Below, piece after piece: positions 18,101 to 26,023 of a stretch of 56,395 nucleotides of DNA. Numbering within the stretch: the stretch's first letter is position 1; each line of letters begins with the position of its first letter. This stretch comes from CAVAWX01 sp963614215 (GTDB lineage Bacteria > Actinomycetota > Coriobacteriia > Coriobacteriales > QAMH01), in NCBI GenBank assembly GCA_963614215.1, contig CAVECB010000008.1, positions 1 to 56,395 of the forward strand. Reading direction: 5' to 3'. A model generated the notes under the pieces. That model worked only from the letters and a program-made list of their open reading frames with translations, ran no database searches and was not told the origin of the DNA. Made by a program: the position numbers and the translations under genes.

Positions 18101-18513
18101 AGGCATTTCTCAAACTCGCCCAGCCCTGCGCGTTCAAGGGCGGCATCTGCCCTCTCGGCGGCCTCACGCTTGGAAAAGCCCGCCAAGACAAGCGAGGCAC
18201 GCATGTTTTCGCCAAGCGAGGCATGGGCGATAAGCTCGTCTTCTTGAAAGGCGAACCCAACATTGCGTGCAAGAAAAGCGCAGCGCTGCGCATCGCCTGG
18301 CTTCGAGACGTCGTGGCCGTCGATTTCAACCGTGCCCTTGTCGGGGGCAACTAGGCAGGCGAGCATATGCAGCAGGGTCGATTTCCCGCTGCCGGATTCA
18401 CCGACAACGGCAAAAAGGCCAGTGGCAGGCAAATCGAGGTCCACACGCTTCAGCGCGGCGCGGCCGACTCCCCTTTTCTTGTAAAACTTCTCGGCACCAC
18501 GAAGTTTGTACAT
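15148..18513 (-). CDS. MacB-like fused ABC ATPase-FtsX permease
   Basis: An 1121-residue single-chain ABC protein. Residues 1 to about 215 form an ATPase with Walker A GESGSGKST and Walker B VVLLDEPEVGL. The signature is LSKHQ instead of LSGGQ, and the H-loop position reads ATRD with no His, so ATP use may be weak. A first membrane helix follows (LGLSAMLGIVALAFVLTVS), then a very large extracytoplasmic region with acidic low-complexity segments. Three terminal helices of FtsX type lead to SRKDAISVLR. Such proteins export peptides or lipoproteins or transmit force outside the cell. TATAAT at 18552-18557 may be its -10. It begins the minus-strand operon containing the hydrolases; no separate periplasmic partner is seen. 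Confidence 0.82.
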   Translation of the reverse strand: MYKLRGAEKFYKKRGVGRAALKRVDLDLPATGLFAVVGESGSGKSTLLHMLACLVAPDKGTVEIDGHDVSKPGDAQRCAFLARNVGFAFQEDELIAHASLGENMRASLVLAGFSKREAAERADAALERAGLGEFEKCLPEQLSKHQLRRFSFARAMCKDAKVVLLDEPEVGLAKKERESLVRDLEDASVGALVVVATRDAAFAEALGAEVITIENGVVDHTGGEAATSRSTAAPAPGDHAGTSTASAQKPRAVSVSLAAKLGFVRASLRNRSGRSFVLGLSAMLGIVALAFVLTVSKGITTYIDTDNRDTLSQQPLQVGTLAFNSKELEDALTGDGSTQLSASELITKTIRSAKNNDLKSFKSHIEDNKDKFSACTEMIDYDYGVTPQVFVADTNAGTVSLKTSSVAELSSSYTASFTSPAGFTTMARLDAKTDNYTSNYDVLQGRWPESYNELVLVLPSDRSVPGLDLTSNSVEARLQRLNDTIAMFKTGKLSEDKTVESFTFSLQEYMDLDLKLVSVAECYTQNEGGGSWQNNSSDEDFMKNIIANSENLKIVGVVAPSENAASETLSAGLWYLPSLENRIAERAGASDIVKAQKANPDVDVFTGIRFDSKGRSFDDLARSVSSSINAALSSIEGQLSAALEQTFADIEKELGSLALDEGFELDFTDADDAAGTDTGEDDGEGGEGDEGSIEIDWEQLLGTTSEDNTIVVDVDEDAIDEALLDVCGDYLADALLKGQTPTREGLVDYMARNDVSEKLNKKIDEAFITVELGEETKKQFDAFVEQEVVPYLLERVEEEYGAYIAYIEAQIKAGTYEPLKELEETFAKLNSEDAFASLGLDTALNDFFKEFDLSGAYDELNSILALNETAGDEAADGETADDSADEGAADETSGRMDARTKKFLDSMVKMATTTLNTYDLNMKALGYSDFSTPSTIRFYTPTYEDRVALNKLIGGYNDSVAAAGDSSRHIDYYDLVDTITNISMDIIKLVSLVSVVLLLLTGIVTTLTVGAITFFSSRDRWRETSVMRVLGATRRTVFSTLVLEGALIGLLSAAVGLAATALLSMPVNSSAMADAGFAIMIFEPWHVAFLLALGVVSMLVGYLVPAIAISRKDAISVLRAR

Positions 18514-18551
18514 TCCAAAATCCCACCCTCATACAGCTTTTATCCTGGAAA

Positions 18552-18557
18552 ATTATA
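18552..18557 (-). promoter_or_regulatory. -10 element for the ABC-permease gene
   Basis: Perfect TATAAT on the minus strand, about 40 bp before the ABC start, in the divergent region shared with a lipoprotein gene. No good -35 hexamer is visible at 16-18 bp. Confidence 0.45.
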
Positions 18558-18657
18558 CATTAAGCGTCGATTTGCACGCGCGCGTCGCGTTGCCGGACGG
18601 TCTATGTTAGTCTGCTTGATTGTTGACACAAGCGGCATGTTTCAAGGAGGAAGTGAT

Positions 18658-19356
18658 ATGAAAAAGAAAATTCTAGCTTGTTTGACCTGCTCAGTTCTCG
18701 TCGTAGGCCTGCTGGCTTTGGCGGGCTGCGGATCGAGCAGCACCTCGAACAGCAGCTCGAACAGCGGTTCGAGCAGCAGTGCAAGCAGCGCCGACCAAGA
18801 GGCAATCTCCAAAGACCTGACCTCGCAGCTCGACTCCTTCAAAAGCAGCGACAGCAAAATGCTTGCCGAGACGCTGAAGGCCAACGATGCGTCGCTTCAG
18901 ACCCTGGGCATCGATAGCGACGAGTTCGCGAAGGCGTTGCTGGACGGCTTCACCTACGAAATAGGCACCATCTCGGTCAACGACAAGGCAGGGACCGCCA
19001 TCGCAGAGGTGAACACGACGTCGAAGACCGCCACCACCGTGCTTGCGGCGTTGGTCAACAACATCCCGAGCGCCATCGGCAGCCTGACCGCAGACGACAT
19101 TTCCTCGGAGGACAAGGTCAACAAGTTCATCGGCAAGCAGCTGGTGGAGGCGGCCAAGTCGGCCGCGACGGCGACCTCGACCTTCAGCCTGACCTACACC
19201 AAATCCGGCGACACTTGGAAGATGGACGATGCCGAGACGCAGCTCTACAAGGCCCTCGGCTTCGACACGATCAACCTCGACAGCATCTACAGCCAGCTGG
19301 GCGTGGGCAGTGCCAGCGAGCTCGAGTCCTACATCAACCAGTACCTCCCCAAATAG
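18658..19356 (+). CDS. Secreted lipoprotein of unknown function
   Basis: The 232-residue product has a type II signal with lipobox LALAGC and acylated Cys 24, followed by a Ser/Asn/Gly linker of about 25 residues. The rest is a soluble domain of mixed charge. It has DUF-like helical segments (KDLTSQLDSFKSSD, DSDEFAKALLDGFTYEIG) and a strand-rich part with VNDKAGTAIAEVNTTS and STFSLTYTKSGDTWKMDD. This resembles small lipoproteins widespread in coriobacteria whose domain is cystatin-like or DUF4878-like; I cannot decide. GGAGG precedes ATG 18658. It is transcribed away from the ABC gene and ends at a strong terminator. Confidence 0.75.
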   Translation: MKKKILACLTCSVLVVGLLALAGCGSSSTSNSSSNSGSSSSASSADQEAISKDLTSQLDSFKSSDSKMLAETLKANDASLQTLGIDSDEFAKALLDGFTYEIGTISVNDKAGTAIAEVNTTSKTATTVLAALVNNIPSAIGSLTADDISSEDKVNKFIGKQLVEAAKSAATATSTFSLTYTKSGDTWKMDDAETQLYKALGFDTINLDSIYSQLGVGSASELESYINQYLPK

Positions 19357-19406
19357 GATTTCAGCGCAAGCGGCTCCAAAAAGAGCCGTAAGACAATCGG
19401 GGACGC

Positions 19407-19446
19407 AAAAAGGCCCGCCTGCAATAAAGAGCAGGCGGGCCTTTTT
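19407..19446. terminator. Strong bidirectional rho-independent terminator
   Basis: AGGCCCGCCTGC pairs perfectly with GCAGGCGGGCCT over an eight-base loop, with A-run before and T-run after. It ends the lipoprotein gene and, from the other side, the convergent amidohydrolase copy 3. Confidence 0.92.
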
Positions 19447-19529
19447 AATGCCGGGCGTTTCGGGTGCGCCGTTTCAGCGTCGCCGCCTAGGCCACATGCG
19501 ACGCGAACGGTTTTGCGCTCCTAGCCGCT

Positions 19530-21152
19530 TTACGCCTTGAAGGTCGTGATGCCGTCGCGGACGGTCTCGAGAACCTTCGTCTTGTGAATTTCGCTTGCAG
19601 GGATCTCGAAGAGGTTTTGGTCGATGACGACGAAGTCCGCGAGCTTTCCCTCCTCGATCGAGCCGATCTTGTCTTCCATCCTCACCTCGTAGGCGTTGTT
19701 GATCGTAAACGACTCGATGCTTTCCTCCAGGGTCGGAGCCTCGCAAATCTCTTCGGGCTCCGGGCCATCGTAGCCGACGGGCGCGCGGCGCATCCCGACC
19801 TCGATGGAGGTGAACGGGTCTGGCTTGCCGTCCGCAACAGGAAAGTCGGAGCCCTGGCCGTACTTGCAACCGGCGTCGATCAGGTCGCGAACGGGGTATT
19901 GATAGCCCTGGATGTTCGCGCCGAGGTGCTCTTTGTACTCCGCGTTCGTGGTCGTGTGCCAAGAGCCCGTCGAGTTGATGAACACGCCCAGCTTGCCCGC
20001 ACGCTCGACCTCTCCCGGCTGGAAGCACTGGCAATGGGCAAGCGCGACGCGCGTGTCGTCGTAGCCCGCCTCGCGGATTGCCTGCGCCATGTCGAGCGCC
20101 ACGGTCGTCGTCGCGTCGCCGATTGCGTGCATGTAGAGGTCGTAGCCAGCCTTCGCCACCAGAAGGCCCATCTCCGCGGCCTCTTCGGAATTGAAGTTGG
20201 GCAGAGCCTTCACCCCGTTGTCGTAGGGCGTGACCATCGCAGCAGAACGCGACTCGATGACGCCATCGCCCAAGATCTTGAAGTACTTAAGCGCCAGACG
20301 GTCCGTGCTCTGCAGGTTTTCCGCCAAATCGGCCGCGCCGTCGAGCGCCTCTTCGACGTCGTGGATGTTGGTCGCGATGTAGAAGCCGCCGAACAGTCTT
20401 TGGGTGAACTCGTCGCTGTTGATGAAATCGGCGAACTCCTGCGTGAGGGCGTCCACGACAAACGCGAAAACCCCGCAGTCGGCAAAGGCGGTGTAGCCCA
20501 TGGAGGCAAACTCCTTGCCAAGCGCGCCGATGTTTTCAATCATGCTGTCGGCCGAGAAGTAGTTGGCGCCTTTCGCGATTTGGATGTAGCAGCTCTCGAT
20601 GCAGCGCCCCGTCGGGTTGCCCTCTTCATCGCGGACGAAATAGTTGCTGCCCGGCGTGATGTCGGGAGTGTTCTTGTCGACGCCGGCCGCCTCGAAGGCC
20701 TTGTGGTTGCACCATGCGCCGTGGCACGACGATGCCACGAGCAAGACCGGCTTGTCGGCGCAAATCGCGTCCAAATCGTCGGCAAGCGCCGGCTGGGAGG
20801 CAAAGATGGTGTCGGGGAAACCCTGGCCGAAGTAGGCCTCGTTGTCCGGATGCGCCTCGACAAACTCCGCAAGCGCCTTCAAGACGTCTTCTTTCGTCTC
20901 GCACTCGCTGAGGAGGACGCCGCACGCAAACGCAGACGTCATCAGGGGATGGATGTGGCCGTCGATGAAGCCGGGGAGCATCATGTTGCCCTGCAGGTCG
21001 GTGACCTCGGCGCCCTCGGCGTGCTTCAGCGCCTCGTCCGTCGAGCCGACGTACGCGATTTTGTTGCCCTCGACGACAACGGCCTCTGCCCACGGTTGCT
21101 CTTTGTTGACGGTGTAAATCTTGCCGTTGGTGAAAACCCTTTTCTGCGGCAT
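19530..21152 (-). CDS. YtcJ-like amidohydrolase family protein (copy 3)
   Basis: A 540-residue amidohydrolase with canonical metal motif LPGFIDGHIHPLMT, later His in YMHAIGDATTTVA and ALAHCQCFQP, and Asp in GSDFPVADG. The N-terminus, with NGKIYTVNKE and PWAEAVVVEG, nearly repeats copy 1, so the two are recent paralogues. ATG 21152 has AAAGGAAG five bases upstream. It is separated from copies 1 and 2 by the ABC gene and lipoprotein and sits downstream of a membrane protein gene (200 bp gap), so it may be transcribed with that gene. Confidence 0.85.
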   Translation of the reverse strand: MPQKRVFTNGKIYTVNKEQPWAEAVVVEGNKIAYVGSTDEALKHAEGAEVTDLQGNMMLPGFIDGHIHPLMTSAFACGVLLSECETKEDVLKALAEFVEAHPDNEAYFGQGFPDTIFASQPALADDLDAICADKPVLLVASSCHGAWCNHKAFEAAGVDKNTPDITPGSNYFVRDEEGNPTGRCIESCYIQIAKGANYFSADSMIENIGALGKEFASMGYTAFADCGVFAFVVDALTQEFADFINSDEFTQRLFGGFYIATNIHDVEEALDGAADLAENLQSTDRLALKYFKILGDGVIESRSAAMVTPYDNGVKALPNFNSEEAAEMGLLVAKAGYDLYMHAIGDATTTVALDMAQAIREAGYDDTRVALAHCQCFQPGEVERAGKLGVFINSTGSWHTTTNAEYKEHLGANIQGYQYPVRDLIDAGCKYGQGSDFPVADGKPDPFTSIEVGMRRAPVGYDGPEPEEICEAPTLEESIESFTINNAYEVRMEDKIGSIEEGKLADFVVIDQNLFEIPASEIHKTKVLETVRDGITTFKA

Positions 21153-21352
21153 GAATCTTCCTTTCTCCATAAGAGACACAACGGCGCTAGTCTAGCATGC
21201 TGCGGGTTTTCTCTTGCGCTCGTCTCCCAAACAGCTCGGTTTCAATCGAGCAGCCTCAATCCGCCCGGTTTCGATTGCCGGTTTCAAGCGGACGATCTCG
21301 ATCGGAGCGCTTCAATCGCCCCGCTTTTCATGGAGTCGAAAGCTGTGAAAGT

Positions 21353-22192
21353 CTATTGCGAGAGCTTAAAGTAGTTCGCGAAGTCGAAGTTGTCCGGCAG
21401 CGGCAACGAGAACATGTAGGCGGTGGCGGCGACGAAGACAACGACACCGACCGAAAAGACAATCCGCCTCGGGATGCGCTGCCTGTAGAAGCCGACCATG
21501 CCGAAGAGGAACAGGCACAGCGAATAGAGAACGGTGACCAGGCCGTAGGAGTCGTTTGCCAGGTTGCAGCGGTTTCCCTCTTCGCGCGCCTGTGCCGCCT
21601 CTTGCGATAACTTTTCGGAGTCGGCAAAAAAGCCCGACTGCGGGTACTCATCGAAGGGGGTGGCCGTGCCGCCTTTCTCGAGGGCGGTGTAGACGGCGCC
21701 TTTGAAGTTCTCGTAGTCGGGGCAGTTGGTCTCGATATAGGAGTGCATCTGCTCGCGCTTGGCGGCGGCGCCCGCGACATCGCCCGTACTTTCAAGCGTT
21801 TTTGCGTCCGCGTTCATATCGTAGACATGCGCCCACAGGTTGAAAGCTGCGACGTAGAGCTGGGAGTTCAGGTTGTAGCTCGAATTTGCCTCGGTGTTCA
21901 AGCGCTCTGCCTTGGCGTAGTTCGAGTCCTGGTCGCTTGCGTGCAAATCGCCAATCCACGTCGCCCACGCCATGGTGAGGGCACACACCGCTAGCATGAT
22001 TGCGACGATCGTGTTGAAATTGGCCAGCGTACCGATCAGCTTTTTGCGAAACGGCTTCTTGCCGTCCTCCTTCATGCCGTCTGCCTCTTTGCCGCCCAGC
22101 TCTTTGCCGTTCGTCTTTTTTTCGGTGACGCTGTCTTCCATCACATTATGGTGCATGTCGCCATCGCTTGCTCCTTTCCAGAGCTTTTTCAC
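21353..22192 (-). CDS. Three-helix membrane protein of unknown function
   Basis: About 279 residues. A Lys/Glu-rich cytoplasmic N-terminus precedes one helix (NTIVAIMLAVCALTMAWATW). A roughly 120-residue helical region with ANSSYNLNSQLYVAAFNLWAHVYDMNAD follows, then two more helices close to the C-terminus. The layout recalls DUF4337-like proteins, but I do not recognise it with confidence. GTG 22192 lies five bases after TATAAT, compatible with a leaderless message; an ATG at 22156 is the alternative. A perfect palindrome overlaps the -10. Confidence 0.6.
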   Translation of the reverse strand: MKKLWKGASDGDMHHNVMEDSVTEKKTNGKELGGKEADGMKEDGKKPFRKKLIGTLANFNTIVAIMLAVCALTMAWATWIGDLHASDQDSNYAKAERLNTEANSSYNLNSQLYVAAFNLWAHVYDMNADAKTLESTGDVAGAAAKREQMHSYIETNCPDYENFKGAVYTALEKGGTATPFDEYPQSGFFADSEKLSQEAAQAREEGNRCNLANDSYGLVTVLYSLCLFLFGMVGFYRQRIPRRIVFSVGVVVFVAATAYMFSLPLPDNFDFANYFKLSQ

Positions 22193-22197
22193 CTGTA

Positions 22198-22215
22198 ATT
22201 ATAACAAGTTATAAT
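22198..22215. promoter_or_regulatory. Palindrome ATTATAAC-AA-GTTATAAT overlapping -10
   Basis: Perfect 8-bp arms with a two-base centre, the only very AT-rich block in the area. In the minus direction its distal arm contains TATAAT, five bases before GTG 22192. This is an attractive repressor site that would cover the -10. Confidence 0.55.
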
Positions 22216-22347
22216 CAAGCGCCACTCAAGCATACTGCTAGTTTCGATGGCGGAGACGCGTGATAGCCTGCGGTAATGGATCCAGCTCAATTCGGGACAC
22301 AATGCGTCACGAATTGGAAAGGCGAGGTAAAACCCGCGCGCGAAAGT

Positions 22348-22446
22348 GAGGCGCGTGCGTGGAGCTAGCGGCGCGAGAACAAATCGAGTGTATGGGGGCT
22401 AGCGGCGCGAGAGCAGGCGCGTGCGTGGAGCTAGCGGCGCGAGAGC
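22348..22446 (-). repeat. Three 33-bp tandem repeats at the dnaJ 3' end
   Basis: Units 22414-22446, 22381-22413 and 22348-22380 share TCTCGCGCCGCTAGC. Units one and three are nearly identical; the middle unit differs in its second half. The dnaJ stop codon lies in the first unit (22431-22433), so two copies lie beyond the gene. Confidence 0.8.
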
Positions 22447-23543
22447 GGGGCGCGCTTCTCGGATTCGGCATGACCCAGCTCGTCGTCAAGGCCGCGCAAA
22501 AGCTCCTTGGCCTTGCGCGAGAGCTTGGAGGGCACGACCACCGTGACGTGCACGAAAAGGTCGCCGCGCTTGTCTGGTTTGCGCAGGCGCGGCATGCCAT
22601 GCCCCTTCACCCGCAACATCTGATCGGGCTGGCAGCCGGCCGGCACGGGCACCTCGACCACCTCGTCGTCGAGGATACCCTCGACCGTGATGGTCGCGCC
22701 GAGCGCCGCCTGCGCGATGGAGACGTTGGCGCGTGTGTGCAGGTGGTCGCCGTCGCGCTCGAAGTACTTATGCTGCTCGACGCGGACTGTGGCGATAAGG
22801 TCGCCAGATGCCGCGCCGTTCATGCCGGCCTCGCCGCGCCCTGCCGCGCGGACCTGCTGGCCGTCCTTGATGCCGGCAGGTATCTCAATGGTCAGGCGCT
22901 CGCGGTCGGGCACGCGCCCCTGGCCACCGCACTCCGGGCAGGGGTTTTCCACCGTCGAGCCCGTGCCGCCGCACTCCGGGCAGGTGCTGGCCGTCTGCAT
23001 GTCGCCCAAGAAGGTGTGCTGGACGCTGACCACGCGCCCGCTACCGCCGCAGGTCTTGCAGCTGCTCATGGAGCCGCCGTCCGCACTGCCGCTGCCGCCG
23101 CATTCCTCGCAAGGCGCGAGCCGGTCGTAGACGACCTCCTTTTTCACCCCGACGGCCGCCTCTTCCAGCGTGAGGCGCAGGCCTATGCCCATGTCGCGCC
23201 CCTCGCGGCGAGCCTGCGGGCCACGCGAGCCGCCCATACCGCCAAAGAAGCTGGAGAAGATGTCGCCCATGCCGCCGAATATGTCGCTCATGTCGACGTT
23301 TTGATAGCCGCCGCCAAAGCCGCCCGCCGCCTCGGCCGTGCCGTAGCGGTCGTAGAGGGCCTTCTTCTGCGGGTCGCTCAAGACGTCGTAGGCCTCGTTG
23401 AGCTCTTTGAAGCGCTCCTCGGCATCGGGCGCCTTGCTCACGTCCGGATGCAGCTCGCGCGCTTTACGGCGAAACGCCTTCTTGATTTCGCGGTCGTCGG
23501 CGTCGCGGGACACGCCCAATATGTCGTAGAACTCGTAGGCCAC
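22431..23543 (-). CDS. dnaJ: Chaperone protein DnaJ
   Basis: The Hsp40 partner of DnaK. It has a J-domain with HPD at residues 32-34, a Gly/Phe linker (GGFGGGYQN, FFGGMGG), and four zinc-binding repeats CEECGGSG, CKTCGGSG, CPECGGTG and CPECGGQG. Two substrate-binding beta domains follow. The 370-residue length is normal. The start is GTG 23543 with only a distant purine-rich site. It lies 333 bp downstream of hemW with a terminator between, and no hrcA is present. The last residues, RAPLSRR, fall in a tandem repeat and may be a recent addition. Confidence 0.95.
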   Translation of the reverse strand: MAYEFYDILGVSRDADDREIKKAFRRKARELHPDVSKAPDAEERFKELNEAYDVLSDPQKKALYDRYGTAEAAGGFGGGYQNVDMSDIFGGMGDIFSSFFGGMGGSRGPQARREGRDMGIGLRLTLEEAAVGVKKEVVYDRLAPCEECGGSGSADGGSMSSCKTCGGSGRVVSVQHTFLGDMQTASTCPECGGTGSTVENPCPECGGQGRVPDRERLTIEIPAGIKDGQQVRAAGRGEAGMNGAASGDLIATVRVEQHKYFERDGDHLHTRANVSIAQAALGATITVEGILDDEVVEVPVPAGCQPDQMLRVKGHGMPRLRKPDKRGDLFVHVTVVVPSKLSRKAKELLRGLDDELGHAESEKRAPLSRR

Positions 23544-23620
23544 CGTCTGAAAACCGCCGTTCCCCTCGTGCCTTTTCGTGCGGGCCTAACTCGCGCCGTG
23601 GTCTGCGCGCGCGCCGGCCA

Positions 23621-23646
23621 ATAAAAACGCGTGCCTGCGCACGCGT
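23621..23646 (-). terminator. Rho-independent terminator downstream of hemW
   Basis: On the minus strand ACGCGTGC pairs with GCACGCGT over a four-base loop, followed by TTTTT. It separates hemW from dnaJ. The rest of the 23544-23876 gap contains GGTGAAGAGGGG and GGTGAAAGGGTC repeat pieces and no supported gene. Confidence 0.8.
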
Positions 23647-23876
23647 CCTCATGTTCGATGCAGGTATTGTGCGCCGCCGCGCGTCTGGCGTGAAGCCGTG
23701 GGCGGCGAATCGTTTACCACCCGTCACCATACGGGCGGTAGCCCGGCGCTCAAACAGACGCGCAGACGTGTCGACGGTGAAGAGGGGCGCATGAAGGCGA
23801 TGGAAGCGGGCGGGAGCGGCGGTGGCGCGGACGACGGGCAGATGGGGTAGAGGAGCCGCGTGAATGGTGAAAGGGT

Positions 23877-25181
23877 CTAGTGTGCGGCGAGGTCCCAGAC
23901 GGCTCCGAAGACCTCGTTGCCGCACAGCCAGCCGCGCCGCGTAGACGTCAGGTGCCGCCCGCCCTCGTCGTCTACGCGCTCTTCGAGCAGGCCGAGTGAG
24001 ACAAGACGGGTGAAGACGGCGTCCAGCTCCGGTACAGATGCAAGTGCCCGGGCGCGCAAGGCCTCGCCCAGACCGACACTGCGCCTGAAAGAAAGCATCA
24101 CGTCTTCGAGCAGTGCCTGGCGCGCGTCGAGGCGCTCCAGCTCCACCCGCGGGCGGCCGCCTCTCGCGGCAAACGCCACGCTGTCGGGGGCAGCAGCCAC
24201 GCGGATGCGGGCAGCTTCACCTTCATCAGAGACCATGCAGGCCTCTCCCCCTTCACCCGCCATGTGTGCAAGGGCATCCTCCCCTTCACCAGTCGCTCGC
24301 GCACAGGCAGTTTCACCCGCCGCCGCGAAAATCCCCGCGTTCACGCAGGCCGAAAAATCCGTCGCAGAAAGCATGGACGATGCCCCCGCACCCAGTCCCA
24401 GGTACTCGACGCCTGTCCAGTACGCCGTGTTGTGGCGCGACTCGAAGCCGGGCCGCGCGTAGGAGGCGACCTCGTAGCGGGTAAAGCCGGCCGCGCCCAG
24501 CAGCTCCTCGGCGCGAAGCATCATGGCCGCCTGTTCGTCTTCGTCGGCGATGGCCACCTCGCCGGCCGCGACGCGCTCGGCTAGCGGCGTGCCGTCCTCT
24601 ATGGAAAGCGGATAGACGCTCAGATGCGCTGGCGCCAAGCCGAGCGCCGCGCGCAGGCTCTCCTCCCAACTGGCCTGCGTCTGGCCGGGCAGGCCGCACA
24701 TGAGGTCGAGGCTGAAGTTGTCCGTCCGCTCGCGCACGGCAGCCACGGCTTTGCGCGTGTCGGCCACGCTGTGGGCTCGCCCGATGGCAGACAGCTCGGC
24801 ATCGATGAAGCTTTGCGCGCCGACAGAAAAACGCGTCACGCCCGCCGCGAACAGGTCGCGCACCATCGACGCGGTCAAAGACTCGGGGTTGCACTCGACG
24901 GTGAACTCCTCGATCGCGTCCATATGCAGGGAAAACGAGAGCATGGATACGAGCGAAGAGAGGCGCGCCGGCCCTAGGTGTGTGGGCGTGCCGCCGCCGA
25001 TGTAGACGGTCTTCACGCACCCGAGCAAGCCGGCCCGCGCCGCGCGGCGCAGCTGTAGGCACAGCGCCTCGACGTAAGACTCCATGGCCGCGCCATCGTC
25101 GCAGGCGCGCGTCGCGAAATCGCAATACGCGCAGCGCTTCACGCAAAACGGCACGTGCACGTACAAGGCTCCAATCCCCAT
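23877..25181 (-). CDS. hemW: HemW-like radical SAM protein
   Basis: A 434-residue radical SAM protein of the HemW (formerly HemN-like) type, thought to deliver haem. Cys 13, 17 and 20 in HVPFCVKRCAYCDFAT bind the iron-sulfur cluster. YIGGGTP, ECNPES, VGAQSF and DLMCGLPGQT follow in the proper order, with HNTAYWTG later. After this, residues about 287-325 form a Gly/Glu/Ala-rich insertion (GEGEDALAHMAGEGGEA) absent from typical family members. Its DNA resembles the intergenic GGTGAAGGGG repeat. ATG 25181 with AAAGG upstream fits the usual HemW start; a longer frame is not needed. Confidence 0.9.
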   Translation of the reverse strand: MGIGALYVHVPFCVKRCAYCDFATRACDDGAAMESYVEALCLQLRRAARAGLLGCVKTVYIGGGTPTHLGPARLSSLVSMLSFSLHMDAIEEFTVECNPESLTASMVRDLFAAGVTRFSVGAQSFIDAELSAIGRAHSVADTRKAVAAVRERTDNFSLDLMCGLPGQTQASWEESLRAALGLAPAHLSVYPLSIEDGTPLAERVAAGEVAIADEDEQAAMMLRAEELLGAAGFTRYEVASYARPGFESRHNTAYWTGVEYLGLGAGASSMLSATDFSACVNAGIFAAAGETACARATGEGEDALAHMAGEGGEACMVSDEGEAARIRVAAAPDSVAFAARGGRPRVELERLDARQALLEDVMLSFRRSVGLGEALRARALASVPELDAVFTRLVSLGLLEERVDDEGGRHLTSTRRGWLCGNEVFGAVWDLAAH

Positions 25182-25257
25182 TTTCGCCCTTTCCCCTCGT
25201 CGAATATCGTAAAGCTCACAACACATGCATGCGCGCATGCTGCGCCCGACCTTCTCT

Positions 25258-25842
25258 TTAAGCCCACTTTTGCAAAGACGATTTGCACAGATTGCAGATA
25301 ATACGCTCCAGACGCGCAGTGTCGATGTCGCCGAACTCACCGCGCAGCCAGGCAAACGCCGTGTCGATCACCCCAGACGAGAGGTAGACGACGGCGATGC
25401 GCGCCTCGGCCTCGTCTTCGTGGCAGGCGACGACATGCCCGACGAGGGCCTCGGTGATACGCCGCTTCATGTCGGCGAGAAATATCGGGGCGCTCTCCCC
25501 CGCCGCGAGCAGGCGGTAGAGCTCTGCCTCGTCTTGCAAGTAGGCAACCGCCTTTGAGATGACGGGCTCGGGGTGCCTGGGGAAATTCACCTGCATGGCC
25601 TCGTCTAGCACGCTGAAGAGCTTCTCCACGATGCCGTCGAGAACCTCGCGCATAAGCTCGTCTACGCTCTCGTAGTGCGCGTAGAAGGTCCCCCGGTTCA
25701 AGTCGGCGCGGCGCGTGATGGCGCTGACTGTGATCTTCTCGTAGGGCATCTCCAAGATGAGCTCGGAGAGCGCCTGCGCGAGCATGCGCTGCGAGCGCAG
25801 AGCGTTTCGGTTCTTCGCCTCGCCTGCCATCCCTTTCACCAT
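25258..25842 (-). CDS. TetR-family transcriptional regulator
   Basis: The N-terminal helix-turn-helix reads KITVSAITRRADLNRGTFYAHYESVDELMREVL, characteristic of TetR repressors; the C-terminal part is a variable ligand-binding helical domain. It is divergent from the MMPL exporter gene, the classic arrangement for a repressor of efflux. ATG 25842 comes directly after AAAGGA, and ATG 25830 after AAAGGG is an alternative. The 180-bp divergent gap is AT-richer, but I found no clean palindrome. The ligand is unknown. Confidence 0.85.
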   Translation of the reverse strand: MVKGMAGEAKNRNALRSQRMLAQALSELILEMPYEKITVSAITRRADLNRGTFYAHYESVDELMREVLDGIVEKLFSVLDEAMQVNFPRHPEPVISKAVAYLQDEAELYRLLAAGESAPIFLADMKRRITEALVGHVVACHEDEAEARIAVVYLSSGVIDTAFAWLRGEFGDIDTARLERIICNLCKSSLQKWA

Positions 25843-26023
25843 TCCTTTCTGTCGCCCCTCGCAAAACTCCAACATATACGTGCAAAAGTGTCCAAGTTCG
25901 GCCATATGTCGCGCACATTGCCTATTGAAACGGCTCTTCACCAGCAATTTAATGTGCTTCGTGAAAAATATCAACACCTGTTCAAAAACGGACGAGAGAC
26001 CATGAGAAAGGACGAGATGAAAC

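Noticed and set aside
25690..25720. GGTTCAAGTC resembling a tRNA T-arm
   Set aside because: It lies inside the TetR helix-turn-helix coding sequence and no acceptor or anticodon stem can be formed around it.
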